From JAEUJM01 sp041908445 (GTDB lineage Bacteria; Actinomycetota; Acidimicrobiia; Acidimicrobiales; DATDAH01), in the NCBI GenBank assembly GCA_041908445.1, contig JAYRFK010000010.1:114993-178992 (forward strand): 64,000 bases of DNA, written 5' to 3'. Position 1 is the first letter of the stretch; each line of letters starts with the position of its first letter. Below the pieces are notes generated by a model that saw only the letters and a program-made list of their open reading frames with translations, had not been told where the DNA came from and did not search any database. Of the stretch, positions 8,574 through 19,069 are shown piece after piece. Both the position numbers and the translations under genes were made by a program.

Positions 8574-8845
8574 GCGTTACCGTCCGCGTGCCCACCACCC
8601 TGCGCACCCTCACCGGGGGCGAGTCCGAAGTCGCGGTCGACGGCGCCACCGTCGGCGACGTCCTCACCGCCCTCGACGCGGCCCACCCCGGCTTCAAGGA
8701 CAAGCTCTTCGACGACGAGGGCAACCTGCGCCGCTTCGTCAACGTCTTCGTGGCCGACGACGACGTGCGCTTCATGGACGGCCTCGCCACCCCCGTCCCC
8801 GACGGCGAGACCCTCTCGATCATCCCCGCCGTCGCCGGCGGCTGA
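8570..8845 (+). CDS. MoaD/ThiS-fold sulfur carrier protein, CysO-like
   Basis: The 91-residue protein has a beta-grasp ubiquitin-like pattern and ends in the exposed PAVAGG tail needed for adenylation and thiocarboxylate formation. NLRRFVNVFVADDDVRFMDG and GLATPVPDGETLSIIP closely follow mycobacterial CysO. CysO carries sulfur to the PLP enzyme CysM for cysteine synthesis; here the partner would be the overlapping upstream PLP enzyme or a distant CysM. No adenylating enzyme or Mec protease gene is adjacent. The ATG overlaps the previous TGA by one base. Confidence 0.88.
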   Translation: MSVTVRVPTTLRTLTGGESEVAVDGATVGDVLTALDAAHPGFKDKLFDDEGNLRRFVNVFVADDDVRFMDGLATPVPDGETLSIIPAVAGG

Positions 8846-8854
8846 ACCGCTGAC

Positions 8855-8873
8855 CCGGGCGTAGGTCGCCCGG
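8855..8873 (+). terminator. Short GC hairpin after the CysO-like gene
   Basis: CCGGGCG (8855-8861) pairs with CGCCCGG (8867-8873) around the loop TAGGT, 9 bases after the stop codon. The following sequence CCCCTTCT is pyrimidine-rich but not a true T tract. It is a plausible terminator for the thrC-cysO pair. Confidence 0.5.
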
Positions 8874-9121
8874 CCCCTTCTCGGCCCGGCGGCTGGGCCG
8901 ATCGGCCCTTCGCGCTCCACCGCGCCAGCGCACCCGACGATCCCCCTCTCGCTGCGGGAACCGATCCCCGGCGGAGGTGCGGCTCGGAGGCGGCGGCCCC
9001 GAACCCCTCCGCCGGGGAGGCTCGCTCCTTTGGTCCTCCTTCGTCGGACCGCCTCCGGCAGCCCGTTCGTCGCCGCGGCGCCTGCGCTCCGCTCCGGCAC
9101 GTCACCGTGCGGGTAGCCGGA

Positions 9122-9148
9122 TTAGCACTCTCCCCTCTAGAGTGCTAA
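9122..9148. promoter_or_regulatory. CIRCE element (HrcA operator) upstream of groEL
   Basis: The sequence TTAGCACTC, a 9-base spacer, then GAGTGCTAA is the exact CIRCE consensus, 50 bases before the groEL ATG. HrcA repressor binds this inverted repeat and releases it on heat or misfolding stress. The hrcA gene itself is not in the window. Confidence 0.97.
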
Positions 9149-9198
9149 TGCTTACGTCACACGCACGCCAACCGGTCAGCCAACGGAGGACCAACCGC

Positions 9199-10827
<1,629 letters not shown>

Positions 10828-10874
10828 CCCTCGTCCGGTCGGGCCGTCCGCGAGGGCGTCCCGCCGAGGATCGA

Positions 10875-10914
10875 GCTGGTGGCCGGCCCCGCGGGGTCGG
10901 CCACCAGCCGTTTT
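10875..10914 (+). terminator. Intrinsic terminator of groEL
   Basis: GCTGGTGGCCGGCCCC (10875-10890) pairs with 10893-10908 with one mismatch around a 2-base spacer, and is followed within two bases by TTTT (10911-10914). It lies 47 bases after the groEL stop and before the convergent GGDEF gene. Confidence 0.85.
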
Positions 10915-10957
10915 GGGCGGCCACTTCCAGGTCACGCCCCGGGCCCGACCTCCGGGT

Positions 10958-12352
10958 CTAGGTGTCGTCGCGGCGGCGGGCGGGGTGGGCGGACCCCGCG
11001 ACCACGAGGGTGCCCTTCGCGGAGCGCTTGGCCGCGTAGAGGGCGGTGTCGGCCTCGTGGACGATGGCGTCGGGGTCGGCGCCGACCGGCTCGGCCACCA
11101 GGGTCAGGCCCGCCGAGGCGGCGAGGACGACCTCGGCGCCGTCCGGCAGGGCGACGGGGATCCGGGCCGCCGCCAGCAGGCGCTCGACCACGGCGCTCGC
11201 CACGTCGGCCTCGGGCGGGCGGTGGATCAGCACGGCGAACTCGTCGCCGCCGAGGCGGGCCACAACGTCGCCCGCCCGCATCTCCCGGGCGAAGCGGTCG
11301 GCCAGCTCGACGAGGAGGTGGTCGCCGGCGGCGTGGCCGTGGACGTCGTTGACCGCCTTGAAGCCGTCGAGGTCGAGGTAGGCGACCGCCACGGGCGCCC
11401 CGTCACCGATCGCCGCCTCGAGCAGGGTGAAGAACCGGGCCCGGTTGGCGAGCCCGGTCAAGGCGTCGTGGTGGGCGAGGTGCTCGAGTCGCTCGCTGCC
11501 CGCCCGGCGATCGAGGGCGAGGCGCACCAGGGTCTCGATGTCGCCGAGGTTCACGGCGAGCAGGTCGGCCATCGCGGGGTCCGCGGCCCAGGCCGCCAGC
11601 AGGGCGGGCTGGTCGCGGCCGGGGTCGGGTGACCCCCGGAAGGCGGCGACGGCGAGCCCCCGGTCGGCGGCTGCCTTGCGGACGGGCTCGGGCAGCCCCT
11701 CGGTGGAGGTGATGGTGACGGGGCCGAGGGCGGACATGGCCGCCGTCCACGGAGCGCCGAGGGTGCGGTCCTGGCGCCCGTCGATGACGCCGCCGAGCTC
11801 GGGGGGCAGGACGCCCAGCACGGTCCGTTGCCCGTTGCTGTCGAACGCGATCAGCGCACCGGGACGGCTGGGCGAGAAGCGCTCGCCGAGCCCCGCCAGC
11901 GACTCGTCGGGGCCGGCGCCGGCGACCATGGCCGAGAAGGCGAGCGTCCGGGCGCGGTCGAACGGGTTCGGCCGGAGGGAGAAGGCCACAAACTCGCGCC
12001 CGTCGTCGTCCTGCACGCGAACGGACGCCACGTCGAGCGTCTCGTAGACCCCGTCGCGACGCCGGAGGCGGTAGGGCGCGGTGCCGTCGCCGATCTGGGT
12101 GTGCAGCAGGCCGATGGTGCTGGCCGCGCGGCGCAGGTCGTCGGGGTGCAGCCAGTCGAAGGCGTGCCCGCCGATCAGGGCGTCGGGATCCCACCCGTAG
12201 CGGCGGAACGCCTCGTTGGCGTAGACGACCCGGAACTCGTCGTCGAGCAGGGCGTGGGGCGCCGGGTCGTCGATGACCACGCGTGCGAGCAGCGCGTCGT
12301 CCGGCCCCTGGTCCCGCTCCGCAGCGTCGCCCACCGGCGCCAATACTTGCAC
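10958..12352 (-). CDS. PAS-GGDEF diguanylate cyclase
   Basis: This 464-residue protein has a PAS domain at about residues 25-130 (DEFRVVYANEAFRRYGWDPD, then WLHPDDLRRAA). A middle region of about 150 residues looks like a degenerate second sensor, and a GGDEF domain begins near LAHHDALTGLANRARFF. The active loop is intact (RLGGDEF), and RAGD five residues upstream fits the RxxD product-inhibition site, so an active, feedback-controlled cyclic-di-GMP synthase is likely. No transmembrane segment is evident, suggesting a cytosolic sensor. Start GTG 12352 is divergent from fdhD across only 26 bases. Confidence 0.88.
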   Translation of the reverse strand: MQVLAPVGDAAERDQGPDDALLARVVIDDPAPHALLDDEFRVVYANEAFRRYGWDPDALIGGHAFDWLHPDDLRRAASTIGLLHTQIGDGTAPYRLRRRDGVYETLDVASVRVQDDDGREFVAFSLRPNPFDRARTLAFSAMVAGAGPDESLAGLGERFSPSRPGALIAFDSNGQRTVLGVLPPELGGVIDGRQDRTLGAPWTAAMSALGPVTITSTEGLPEPVRKAAADRGLAVAAFRGSPDPGRDQPALLAAWAADPAMADLLAVNLGDIETLVRLALDRRAGSERLEHLAHHDALTGLANRARFFTLLEAAIGDGAPVAVAYLDLDGFKAVNDVHGHAAGDHLLVELADRFAREMRAGDVVARLGGDEFAVLIHRPPEADVASAVVERLLAAARIPVALPDGAEVVLAASAGLTLVAEPVGADPDAIVHEADTALYAAKRSAKGTLVVAGSAHPARRRDDT

Positions 12353-12378
12353 GGGACGGTGATCGGTACCCTCAGGCC

Positions 12379-13179
12379 ATGGCTGGAGCGAACCGCGGGC
12401 GGGTGCAGCGCGTGCTCCGGCGCCGGTTCGACGGCCGGGAGGCGCCCCTCGGGCCCGACGAGGTCCTCGTGGAGGAGCCGCTCGCCATCCACCTCGACGG
12501 TGTGCTCGTGGCCACCACCATGCGCACGCCCGGGCACGACTTCGAGCTGGCGGCCGGCTTCCTGCACGGTGACGGGCTGCTGGCCGGCGCCGCCATCACG
12601 ACCTGCCGGTACTGCGGCACCGGCTCGGCGGTCGAGACCGAGTTCAACGTCGTCAGCGTCGACACCGGCGGCCGGGCGCCCGCACCCGCCCCGCGCCTCA
12701 CCACCGCCACCGCCGCGTGCGGGCTCTGTGGGAGCGCCAGCCTCGATGAGCTCACGGATCGCCTCGAGCCGCTCCCGCCCATCGAACCGTTCCCCCTCGA
12801 CGTGCTGGTCGCGGTGCCCGAGCGGATGCTCGCCGAGCAGCAGCTGTTCGCGGCCACCGGCGCGAGCCATGCCGCCGCCGCCTTCGACCGCGACGGCGAG
12901 CCGCTGGTCGTCCGCGAGGACATCGGGCGCCACAACGCGGTCGACAAGGTCGTCGGCCGGCTCCTGCTCGACGAACGCCTGCCCGCCACGGGCCTGGGAC
13001 TCTTCGTCAGCGGCCGGGCCAGCTTCGAGATGGTCCAGAAGGCGTGGGCGGCCGGTTTCGCCGCGGTCGTCGCGGTGAGCGGTCCCTCGTCGCTCGCGGT
13101 CGACACCGCGAGGGTGGCCGGCCTGACCCTGGCGGGGTTCACCCGGGGCGGGACGCTCAACCTGTACAGCCCGGCCTGA
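12379..13179 (+). CDS. fdhD: Formate dehydrogenase accessory sulfurtransferase FdhD
   Basis: The 266-residue protein matches FdhD, which moves sulfur from a cysteine desulfurase to the molybdenum/tungsten bis-MGD cofactor of formate dehydrogenases. EPLAIHLDGVLVATTMRTPG and the paired cysteines in AACGLCGSASLDEL (the sulfur-carrying CxxC loop) are visible, as is VREDIGRHNAVDKVVGRLL and the late GGTLNLYSPA tail. No formate dehydrogenase gene is nearby, so its client is elsewhere. ATG 12379 is the start; a longer frame would run into the divergent GGDEF gene. Confidence 0.93.
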   Translation: MAGANRGRVQRVLRRRFDGREAPLGPDEVLVEEPLAIHLDGVLVATTMRTPGHDFELAAGFLHGDGLLAGAAITTCRYCGTGSAVETEFNVVSVDTGGRAPAPAPRLTTATAACGLCGSASLDELTDRLEPLPPIEPFPLDVLVAVPERMLAEQQLFAATGASHAAAAFDRDGEPLVVREDIGRHNAVDKVVGRLLLDERLPATGLGLFVSGRASFEMVQKAWAAGFAAVVAVSGPSSLAVDTARVAGLTLAGFTRGGTLNLYSPA

Positions 13180-13207
13180 TCGCCGGCGAGCGGCCCCGCG
13201 CCGAACC

Positions 13208-13247
13208 GGCTCCCGATTTCGGTGCCCTGGCACCGAAATCGGGAGCC
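13208..13247. terminator. Perfect 19-bp palindromic hairpin (type A, GGCTCCCGAT arms)
   Basis: GGCTCCCGATTTCGGTGCC (13208-13226) is exactly complementary to 13229-13247 across a 2-base spacer. It lies 28 bases after the fdhD stop and 47 bases before hemQ on the same strand, with no T tract. The outer arm GGCTCCCGATT recurs in the hairpin at 38891-38932. It may end fdhD transcription or be a repetitive palindrome. Confidence 0.65.
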
Positions 13248-13294
13248 AGAACGGGCCGGACCGGGCCGCCCTCGGTCGTCGTTAGCCTGGGCCG

Positions 13295-13993
13295 ATGAGC
13301 CCTGACACCCCCGAGGCGCTGGCACCGTCGGTCGGCCTCGCCGTCCTGCATCTGTTCGTGAAGCCGTCCGCGGGCGGCGCGGACGCCGCCGCGGTGGCCG
13401 CGGCGGTGAAGCGGGCGGAGGGCGACGGCGACCAGGTGGTCCCGGTGGCCCTGCTCGGCCACAAGGCCGACGCCGCGTTCATGGTGCTCAGCGAGGACGT
13501 GGTGCGCCTGCGCCGCTTCCAGACCGACGTGCAGGCCGCCGGCCTCGTCGTGGTCGACTCCTACGTGTCGCTCACCGAGCTCTCGGAGTACGCCCAGGGC
13601 CTGCCGCCCGAGCGGAACCAGGCCCGGCTGCACCCGGTGCTGCCGCCCGAGGGCAAGCGGGCGTGGTGCTTCTACCCCATGTCGAAGCGGCGCAACGTGG
13701 GGGCCAACTGGTTCACGCTGCCCTACGACGAGCGCAAGGACCTGATGTACGAGCACGGCGCCTCGGGCCGGAAGTTCGCCGGCCGGGTCGTCCAGGTCGT
13801 CACCGGCTCCACCGGCCTCGACGACTTCGAGTGGGGCGTCACCCTCTTCGCGGAGGCGCCCGACGACCTCAAGGAGGTCGTCTACACGATGCGATTCGAC
13901 GAGGCGTCGGCCCTCTACGGCGAGTTCGGCGCGTTCTACACGGGTTACACCACGAGCGTCGAGGACCTGGGGGCGGTGCTCGCCGCCCGTTGA
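13295..13993 (+). CDS. hemQ: Coproheme decarboxylase HemQ (chlorite dismutase family)
   Basis: This 232-residue protein belongs to the chlorite dismutase family. The actinobacterial HemQ motifs CFYPMSKRRNVGANWFTLP and RKFAGRVVQVVTGSTGLDDF are present; the tyrosine of FYPMSKRR corresponds to the catalytic tyrosine of coproheme decarboxylases. HemQ performs the last step of the coproporphyrin-dependent heme pathway, removing two carboxyl groups from coproheme. The oxidase of the same pathway is encoded at 62-64 kb. ATG 13295 is the start. Confidence 0.92.
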   Translation: MSPDTPEALAPSVGLAVLHLFVKPSAGGADAAAVAAAVKRAEGDGDQVVPVALLGHKADAAFMVLSEDVVRLRRFQTDVQAAGLVVVDSYVSLTELSEYAQGLPPERNQARLHPVLPPEGKRAWCFYPMSKRRNVGANWFTLPYDERKDLMYEHGASGRKFAGRVVQVVTGSTGLDDFEWGVTLFAEAPDDLKEVVYTMRFDEASALYGEFGAFYTGYTTSVEDLGAVLAAR

Positions 13994-14112
13994 GGGCGCA
14001 TGAACCTGGGCGCTGTTGGACGCTTGCGCCCTCGTGATTGGCTACTGTGCCGCCCCAGGCAGCGGCTCCGCGGGCAGGGTGCCCATGAGCGGCTGAAGGG
14101 GAGAGACGACAC

Positions 14113-15432
14113 GTGCGCAAGCTGATCCTCATCGTGCTCGCCGTCCTGGTCGGCGGCTCGGTGTTGCTCTGGGGCGGGCCTGCCGGTGCACAGACCACCG
14201 ACACGACCGACGCCGCGGGCGCCACCACGACCACGACGGCCGCAGACGGCGGCGGCGTCGGCGTGAGCGGCGTCATCGAGAACGACGACGAGCCCGTCGA
14301 AGGCGTGACCATCACGGTCAAGGACACCAGCGGCGCGGTCGTCGGCGAGTCCACCACCAACGCCCAGGGCGAGTACGACATCCCGCTGCCGGGGCCCGGC
14401 GACTACTCGGCCACCCTCGACGTGGACACCCTCCCCGACGGGGTCAACCTGCGCAACGAGGACCGTGCCACCCTCGAGTTCACGCTGCGGCCCGGCCAGA
14501 CCCGGCCGCTGCTGTACCCGCTCGGCGAGTCCGACCGCCAGGAGGTCAGCGGCGTCGAGAAGTTCCTCCAGCTGCTGGTGGAGGGCATCAAGTTCGGCCT
14601 CGTGATCGCCATGGGCGCCATCGGGCTCTCGCTGATCTTCGGCACCACCGGCCTCACCAACTTCTCCCACGGTGAGATGGTCACGTTCGGGGCCATGGCG
14701 GCGTGGTGGTTCAACGTGAACATGGGCATCCAGCTCATCCCCGCGGCGTTCCTCGCGATCGTGGTCGGGGCCGCTGCCGCCGCGCTCTACGACTTCGCCT
14801 TCTGGCGGCGGTTGCGCAAGCGGGGCACCGGACTGATCGCCATGCTCGTGATCTCGATCGGCATGGCCATCCTGTTCCGCTACTTCTTCCTCTACCTGTT
14901 CGGCGGCCGCACCCGGCCCTACGCCGACTACGCCGTGCAGAAGGGCATGGACATCGGCCCGATCTCCATCGCCCCGAAGGACCTCATCTCGATCGGGCTC
15001 TCGATCATCGTGCTCGTCGGCGTCGGCCTCCTGTTGAACAAGACCAAGATCGGCAAGGCCATGCGGGCCGTCGCCGACAACCGGGACCTCGCCGCCTCGT
15101 CGGGCATCGACGTCGACCGGGTGATCTTGTTCGTCTGGGCCGCCGGCGGCGGCCTCGCCGCCCTCGGTGGCGTCATGTTCGGCGTGACCGAGCAGGTGAG
15201 CTACCAGATGGGCTTCCGGCTCCTGCTGCTCATGTTCGCCGGCGTGACCCTGGGCGGCCTGGGCACGGCCTACGGCGCCTTGGTCGGCAGCCTCATCGTG
15301 GGCATCTTCGTGCAGGTCTCGACCCTCTGGGTGCCGGTCGAGCTCAAGAACGTGGGCGCCCTCGTGATCTTGATCCTGATCCTGTTGGTACGGCCGCAGG
15401 GCATCCTCGGGCAATCCGAGCGGGTCGGATAA
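14113..15432 (+). CDS. livH: LivH-type ABC permease with N-terminal exported Ig-like domain
   Basis: This 439-residue protein is a fusion. Residues 1-28 are a signal-peptide-like stretch ending in PAGAQ. A Thr/Asp-rich linker follows, then at about residues 47-130 a carboxypeptidase-regulatory/transthyretin-like beta domain (VSGVIENDDEPVEGVTITV, STTNAQGEYDIPLPGPGDYS). From about residue 150 there is a normal multi-helix branched-chain amino acid permease (GLSLIFGTTGLTNFSHGEMV, and LLMFAGVTLGGLGTAYGALV). LivH proteins are usually about 290-310 residues, so the front domain is extra. GTG 14113 follows the purine-rich AAGGGGAGAG site. It is the first gene of livHMGF. Confidence 0.9.
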   Translation: MRKLILIVLAVLVGGSVLLWGGPAGAQTTDTTDAAGATTTTTAADGGGVGVSGVIENDDEPVEGVTITVKDTSGAVVGESTTNAQGEYDIPLPGPGDYSATLDVDTLPDGVNLRNEDRATLEFTLRPGQTRPLLYPLGESDRQEVSGVEKFLQLLVEGIKFGLVIAMGAIGLSLIFGTTGLTNFSHGEMVTFGAMAAWWFNVNMGIQLIPAAFLAIVVGAAAAALYDFAFWRRLRKRGTGLIAMLVISIGMAILFRYFFLYLFGGRTRPYADYAVQKGMDIGPISIAPKDLISIGLSIIVLVGVGLLLNKTKIGKAMRAVADNRDLAASSGIDVDRVILFVWAAGGGLAALGGVMFGVTEQVSYQMGFRLLLLMFAGVTLGGLGTAYGALVGSLIVGIFVQVSTLWVPVELKNVGALVILILILLVRPQGILGQSERVG

Positions 15433-15437
15433 GGAGG
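15431..15437 (+). promoter_or_regulatory. Strong ribosome binding site that sets the livM start
   Basis: AAGGAGG overlaps the livH stop codon and lies 7 bases before GTG 15445, which fixes the livM start and indicates translational coupling. Confidence 0.8.
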
Positions 15438-15444
15438 CGTCGAC

Positions 15445-16434
15445 GTGGACATCGGTTCGGTCATCGACAACAGCTTCTCCGCCGCCGTCGGCGTGGATGC
15501 GGTCATCTACGCGCTCGCGGCCATCGGCCTGAACGTGCAGTTCGGCTACACGGGCCTGCTCAACTTCGGCCAGGTGGGCTTCGCCGCGGTGGGCGCGTAC
15601 GGCATCGCCATCTCGGTCAACTACTACGGCTGGCCGCTGTGGGCCGGCATCCTCCTCGGCCTCGCGGCCGCCGTGGTCCTGGCCCTGCTGCTCGGCCTGC
15701 CCACCCTGCGCCTGCGGGCGGACTACCTCGCCATCGTCACCATCGCCGCCGGCGAGATCATCCGACTCGTCGCCCGGTCGGTGACCTTCAACGACTACAC
15801 CGGCGGCAGCGCCGGCCTGAGCGACTTCGCCCAGTCCTTCTACGACCTCAACCCCTACGGCGCCGGGCGGCAGTCCCTGGGCCCGATACAGCTCAGCAGC
15901 AACGACCTGTGGATGGTCACCGTGGGCTGGTCGGTGGTGCTGCTCATGACCCTCCTGGTCTGGAGCCTGATGCGCAGCCCCTGGGGTCGGGTGCTCAAGG
16001 CCATCCGCGAGGACGAGGACGCCGTGCGCAGCCTGGGCAAGAACGCCTACTGGTACAAGATGCAGAGCCTCATCCTCGGCGGCCTGCTCGGTGCGGTGGC
16101 CGGCTTCGCCTTCGCCATCGCCAAGACCTCGGTGCAGCCGGACAACTACTCGACCGACTTCACCTTCTTCGCCTACGCCGCCCTCATCCTCGGCGGTGCC
16201 GCCACCACCTGGGGCCCGGTGATCGGCTCGATCATCTTCTGGTTCCTGCTCGCCTTCACCGACAGCCTCCTGCGCCAGCTCGTCAGCAACGACCTGCTGC
16301 CCGACGCCATCATCTCGGGCACCCAGGTCGGCCAGGTGCGGTTCATGCTGGTGGGCGTCGGCCTCGTGGCGCTGATGGTCTTCCGACCACAGGGCATCTT
16401 CGGCAACAAGCGGGAGCTGGCCCTCGATGAGTGA
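15445..16434 (+). CDS. livM: LivM-type branched-chain amino acid ABC permease
   Basis: This 329-residue integral membrane protein pairs with LivH as the transport channel. NVQFGYTGLLNFGQVGFAAVGAYG is the typical LivM start, and SPWGRVLKAIREDEDAVRSLGKN is the cytoplasmic coupling loop for the ATPases; FTFFAYAALILGGAATTWGPV is also family-typical. A roughly 40-residue polar stretch around DYTGGSAGLSDFAQSFYDL lies in an outside loop. Its stop overlaps the start of livG (ATGAGTGA). Confidence 0.94.
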   Translation: MDIGSVIDNSFSAAVGVDAVIYALAAIGLNVQFGYTGLLNFGQVGFAAVGAYGIAISVNYYGWPLWAGILLGLAAAVVLALLLGLPTLRLRADYLAIVTIAAGEIIRLVARSVTFNDYTGGSAGLSDFAQSFYDLNPYGAGRQSLGPIQLSSNDLWMVTVGWSVVLLMTLLVWSLMRSPWGRVLKAIREDEDAVRSLGKNAYWYKMQSLILGGLLGAVAGFAFAIAKTSVQPDNYSTDFTFFAYAALILGGAATTWGPVIGSIIFWFLLAFTDSLLRQLVSNDLLPDAIISGTQVGQVRFMLVGVGLVALMVFRPQGIFGNKRELALDE

Positions 16435-17373
16435 CACCGCCTACGACACCGCCGCCGACGCGGCCCGGCTGCGAGAGCAGCTCGCCGGCGTCGCCTCCGA
16501 GCCGGGCGTGGCCAAGCCGGATCCGATCGTCGTGGCCGACAACATGGTGCGCCGCTTCGGCGGCCTCACCGCGGTCGAGGTCGAGCACCTCGAGGTCCAA
16601 CGGGGCTCCATCACCGCCCTGATCGGACCCAACGGCGCCGGCAAGACCACCTTCTTCAACTGCCTGACCGGCTTCGGCGACCCCGACGAGGGCGAGTGGA
16701 GCTTCGACGGCACCTCGATGTCGAAGGCGCCGGCCCACAAGTTCCCCCAGGCCGGCATGGTCCGCACCTTCCAGCTGACCAAGGCCCTCTCCAAGCTCAC
16801 CGTCATCGAGAACATGAAGCTGGCCGCTCCCGACCAGCGGGGCGAGAACTTCTTCCGTGCCCTCGTGCCGGGGGTCTGGCGGCGCCAGGAGCGTGAGGTC
16901 GAGGAGCGCGCCGACGCCCTCCTGAAGCGCTTCAAGATGGACCACATGCGCAACGAGTTCGCCGGCACCCTGTCCGGCGGCCAGCGCAAGCTGCTCGAGA
17001 TGGCCCGGGCGCTCATGTGCAACCCGAAGATCATCATGCTCGACGAGCCCATGGCCGGTGTGAACCCGGCCCTCACCCAGTCGCTCCTCGAGCACATCAA
17101 GGAGATGCGGGCCGACGGCGCCACCGTGCTCTTCATCGAGCACGACATGGACGTGGTGTCGAGCATCAGCGACTGGGTCGTGGTGATGGCCGAGGGTTCG
17201 ATCATCAGCGAGAGCCGGCCCGAGGAGGTCGGTCAGAACCAGGCGGTGGTCGACGCCTACCTCGGTGCCCACCACGACGCGCCCCTCACCCTCGAGGAGG
17301 AGGAGGCCGAGCTCGAAGAGGTCGAGGCCAAGCTGGAAGCCATCGAAGAAGCGCGCGAAGAGGAGCTCGGCCT

Positions 17374-17377
<4 letters not shown>
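16427..17377 (+). CDS. livG: LivG-type ABC transporter ATP-binding protein
   Basis: This 316-residue ATPase has Walker A GPNGAGKTTFFN, the signature LSGGQRKLLEMARALM, Walker B IIMLDEPMAG and the switch histidine in FIEHDMDVV. The long Walker A to signature distance with the FQLTKALSKLTVIENM segment is usual for LivG. An acidic, predicted coiled-coil tail of about 35 residues (LEEEEAELEEVEAKLEAIEE) extends beyond the usual C terminus; its function is unknown. It overlaps livM at the start and livF at the end (GTGA). Confidence 0.94.
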
Positions 17378-18174
<797 letters not shown>

Positions 18175-18193
18175 CGGCGGCGGCGGCCGTCGC

Positions 18194-19030
18194 CTAGACC
18201 GCCGGCTCGACGACGCTCGTCGGCCGGGCGAGCTGGTCGCGGCGGCTGATGCTCAGGTAGGCGACCAGGGCGACGATGGCGCCGAGGAAGATCAGGCTCG
18301 TCGTGGTGGTGCCGAGGCCCAGGCCGCCGTTCTGCGTGGGCTGCGACAGGTAGTCGCCGACGGAGGCGCCCATCGGGCGGGTGAGGACGTAGGCGATCCA
18401 GAACGCCGCCACCTCGTTCAGCCCCAGGAAGCGCCAGGCGACGTAGGTGACGGCGATGGCGGTGCCGAAGAGCCCGGCGGAGAGGAGGTAGCCGAGGTCG
18501 GCCTGCTCGGCGAGGAGGTCGCCGGCCGCCGTCCCCAGCGCGAAGGTGACGAGCACCGCCAGCCAGTAGAAGGCCTCACGGGTCGGGCTGACGATGGTCT
18601 TGATCGATAGCGTCCCCTCCCTCGACCACCAGATCGCGAACACGACGCAGAGCGCCACCGTGAACACACCGGTCGAGATCCACAGGCTCACGCCGCGGAC
18701 GTCGGTGAAGTAGTCCGTGATCAACGTGCCGACGACGCTGATCACCACGAGCACGGACCAGTAGACCGCCGGAACGTAGCGGCGCTGGGCGAACTGCACG
18801 GCGAGGGTCACGGCGAGCACCGCCACGGACAGCCACAGGGTGCTCACCAGCGTGAAGCTGGTGTGCTCCATGAGGTTGTCGGCACCGGTCTCGCCGATGG
18901 TCGTGCACATGATCTTGATGACCCAGAAGACGGCGATGATCTCCGGGACCTTGTTCGTCCAGGGCCGCCGGAGGCGGCCCGCTCCGGTGGACGTCGGGGC
19001 GTGGGTGGGGGCGTGGGTGGGGGTGTCCAT
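18194..19030 (-). CDS. COG4705-type multi-pass membrane protein
   Basis: This 278-residue protein has about eight hydrophobic segments in two related halves. The halves carry similar charged signatures, NKVPEIIAVFWVIKIMCTTIGETGADNL in the first (its conserved part is KVPEI..FW..K..TT.GET.AD) and ALGTAAGDLLAE plus TRPMGASVGDYL in the second, which suggests an internally duplicated transporter-like fold. The family is uncharacterised as far as I know. The N-terminal HAPTHAPTS repeat comes from a GTGGGGGC tandem in the DNA. It is divergent from an OmpR-type regulator, with a direct-repeat operator candidate between them, so it is probably a target of that system. Confidence 0.75.
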   Translation of the reverse strand: MDTPTHAPTHAPTSTGAGRLRRPWTNKVPEIIAVFWVIKIMCTTIGETGADNLMEHTSFTLVSTLWLSVAVLAVTLAVQFAQRRYVPAVYWSVLVVISVVGTLITDYFTDVRGVSLWISTGVFTVALCVVFAIWWSREGTLSIKTIVSPTREAFYWLAVLVTFALGTAAGDLLAEQADLGYLLSAGLFGTAIAVTYVAWRFLGLNEVAAFWIAYVLTRPMGASVGDYLSQPTQNGGLGLGTTTTSLIFLGAIVALVAYLSISRRDQLARPTSVVEPAV

Positions 19031-19052
19031 GGCCCGACGGTGCGCTGCCCCG

Positions 19053-19069
19053 GGTTAGCGCTCGGTTAG
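19053..19069. promoter_or_regulatory. Direct repeat GGTTAG with 11-bp period: candidate OmpR-family operator
   Basis: GGTTAG occurs at 19053-19058 and 19064-19069, an 11-base period that puts both on the same helix face, as for many OmpR/PhoB-family sites. The pair is enclosed by the inverted repeat CCGGGTT (19050-19056) and AACCCGG (19070-19076). It sits in the 89-base divergent gap between the COG4705 gene and the response regulator gene. Binding is inferred. Confidence 0.55.

Larger units (their letters stand above)
8846..9198. other. Gene-free gap with a strongly structured 8950-9115 segment
   Basis: No convincing coding frame fills these 353 bases. Besides the hairpin at 8855 and CIRCE at 9122, the middle contains CCCCGGCGGAGG (8966-8977) exactly complementary to 9006-9017. 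A nested helix follows: GGAGGC 9016-9021 pairs with GCCTCC 9051-9056, and within it GGTCC 9032-9036 pairs with GGACC 9046-9050. A small GCACG/CGTGC stem lies near 9097-9110. Some of these helices overlap by two bases and cannot all form at once. This could be a structured RNA, a leader of the groEL transcript or inert GC-rich sequence; I recognise no known RNA family. Confidence 0.5.

Noticed and set aside
14016..14048. Promoter-like TTGGAC and TACTGT before livH
   Set aside because: The spacing of 21 bases is too long for a standard promoter, and no better pair is evident.
13945..16437. An 830-codon open frame on the minus strand opposite livH and livM
   Set aside because: Its product is a low-complexity His/Glu/Asp/Val-rich string with no domain, and the plus strand holds clear transporter genes; it is an effect of high GC.
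18961..19030. GTGGGGGC tandem (HAPTHAPTS coding) as a CRISPR-like or regulatory repeat
   Set aside because: Only two to three short copies inside a coding region; it encodes a repetitive N terminus.
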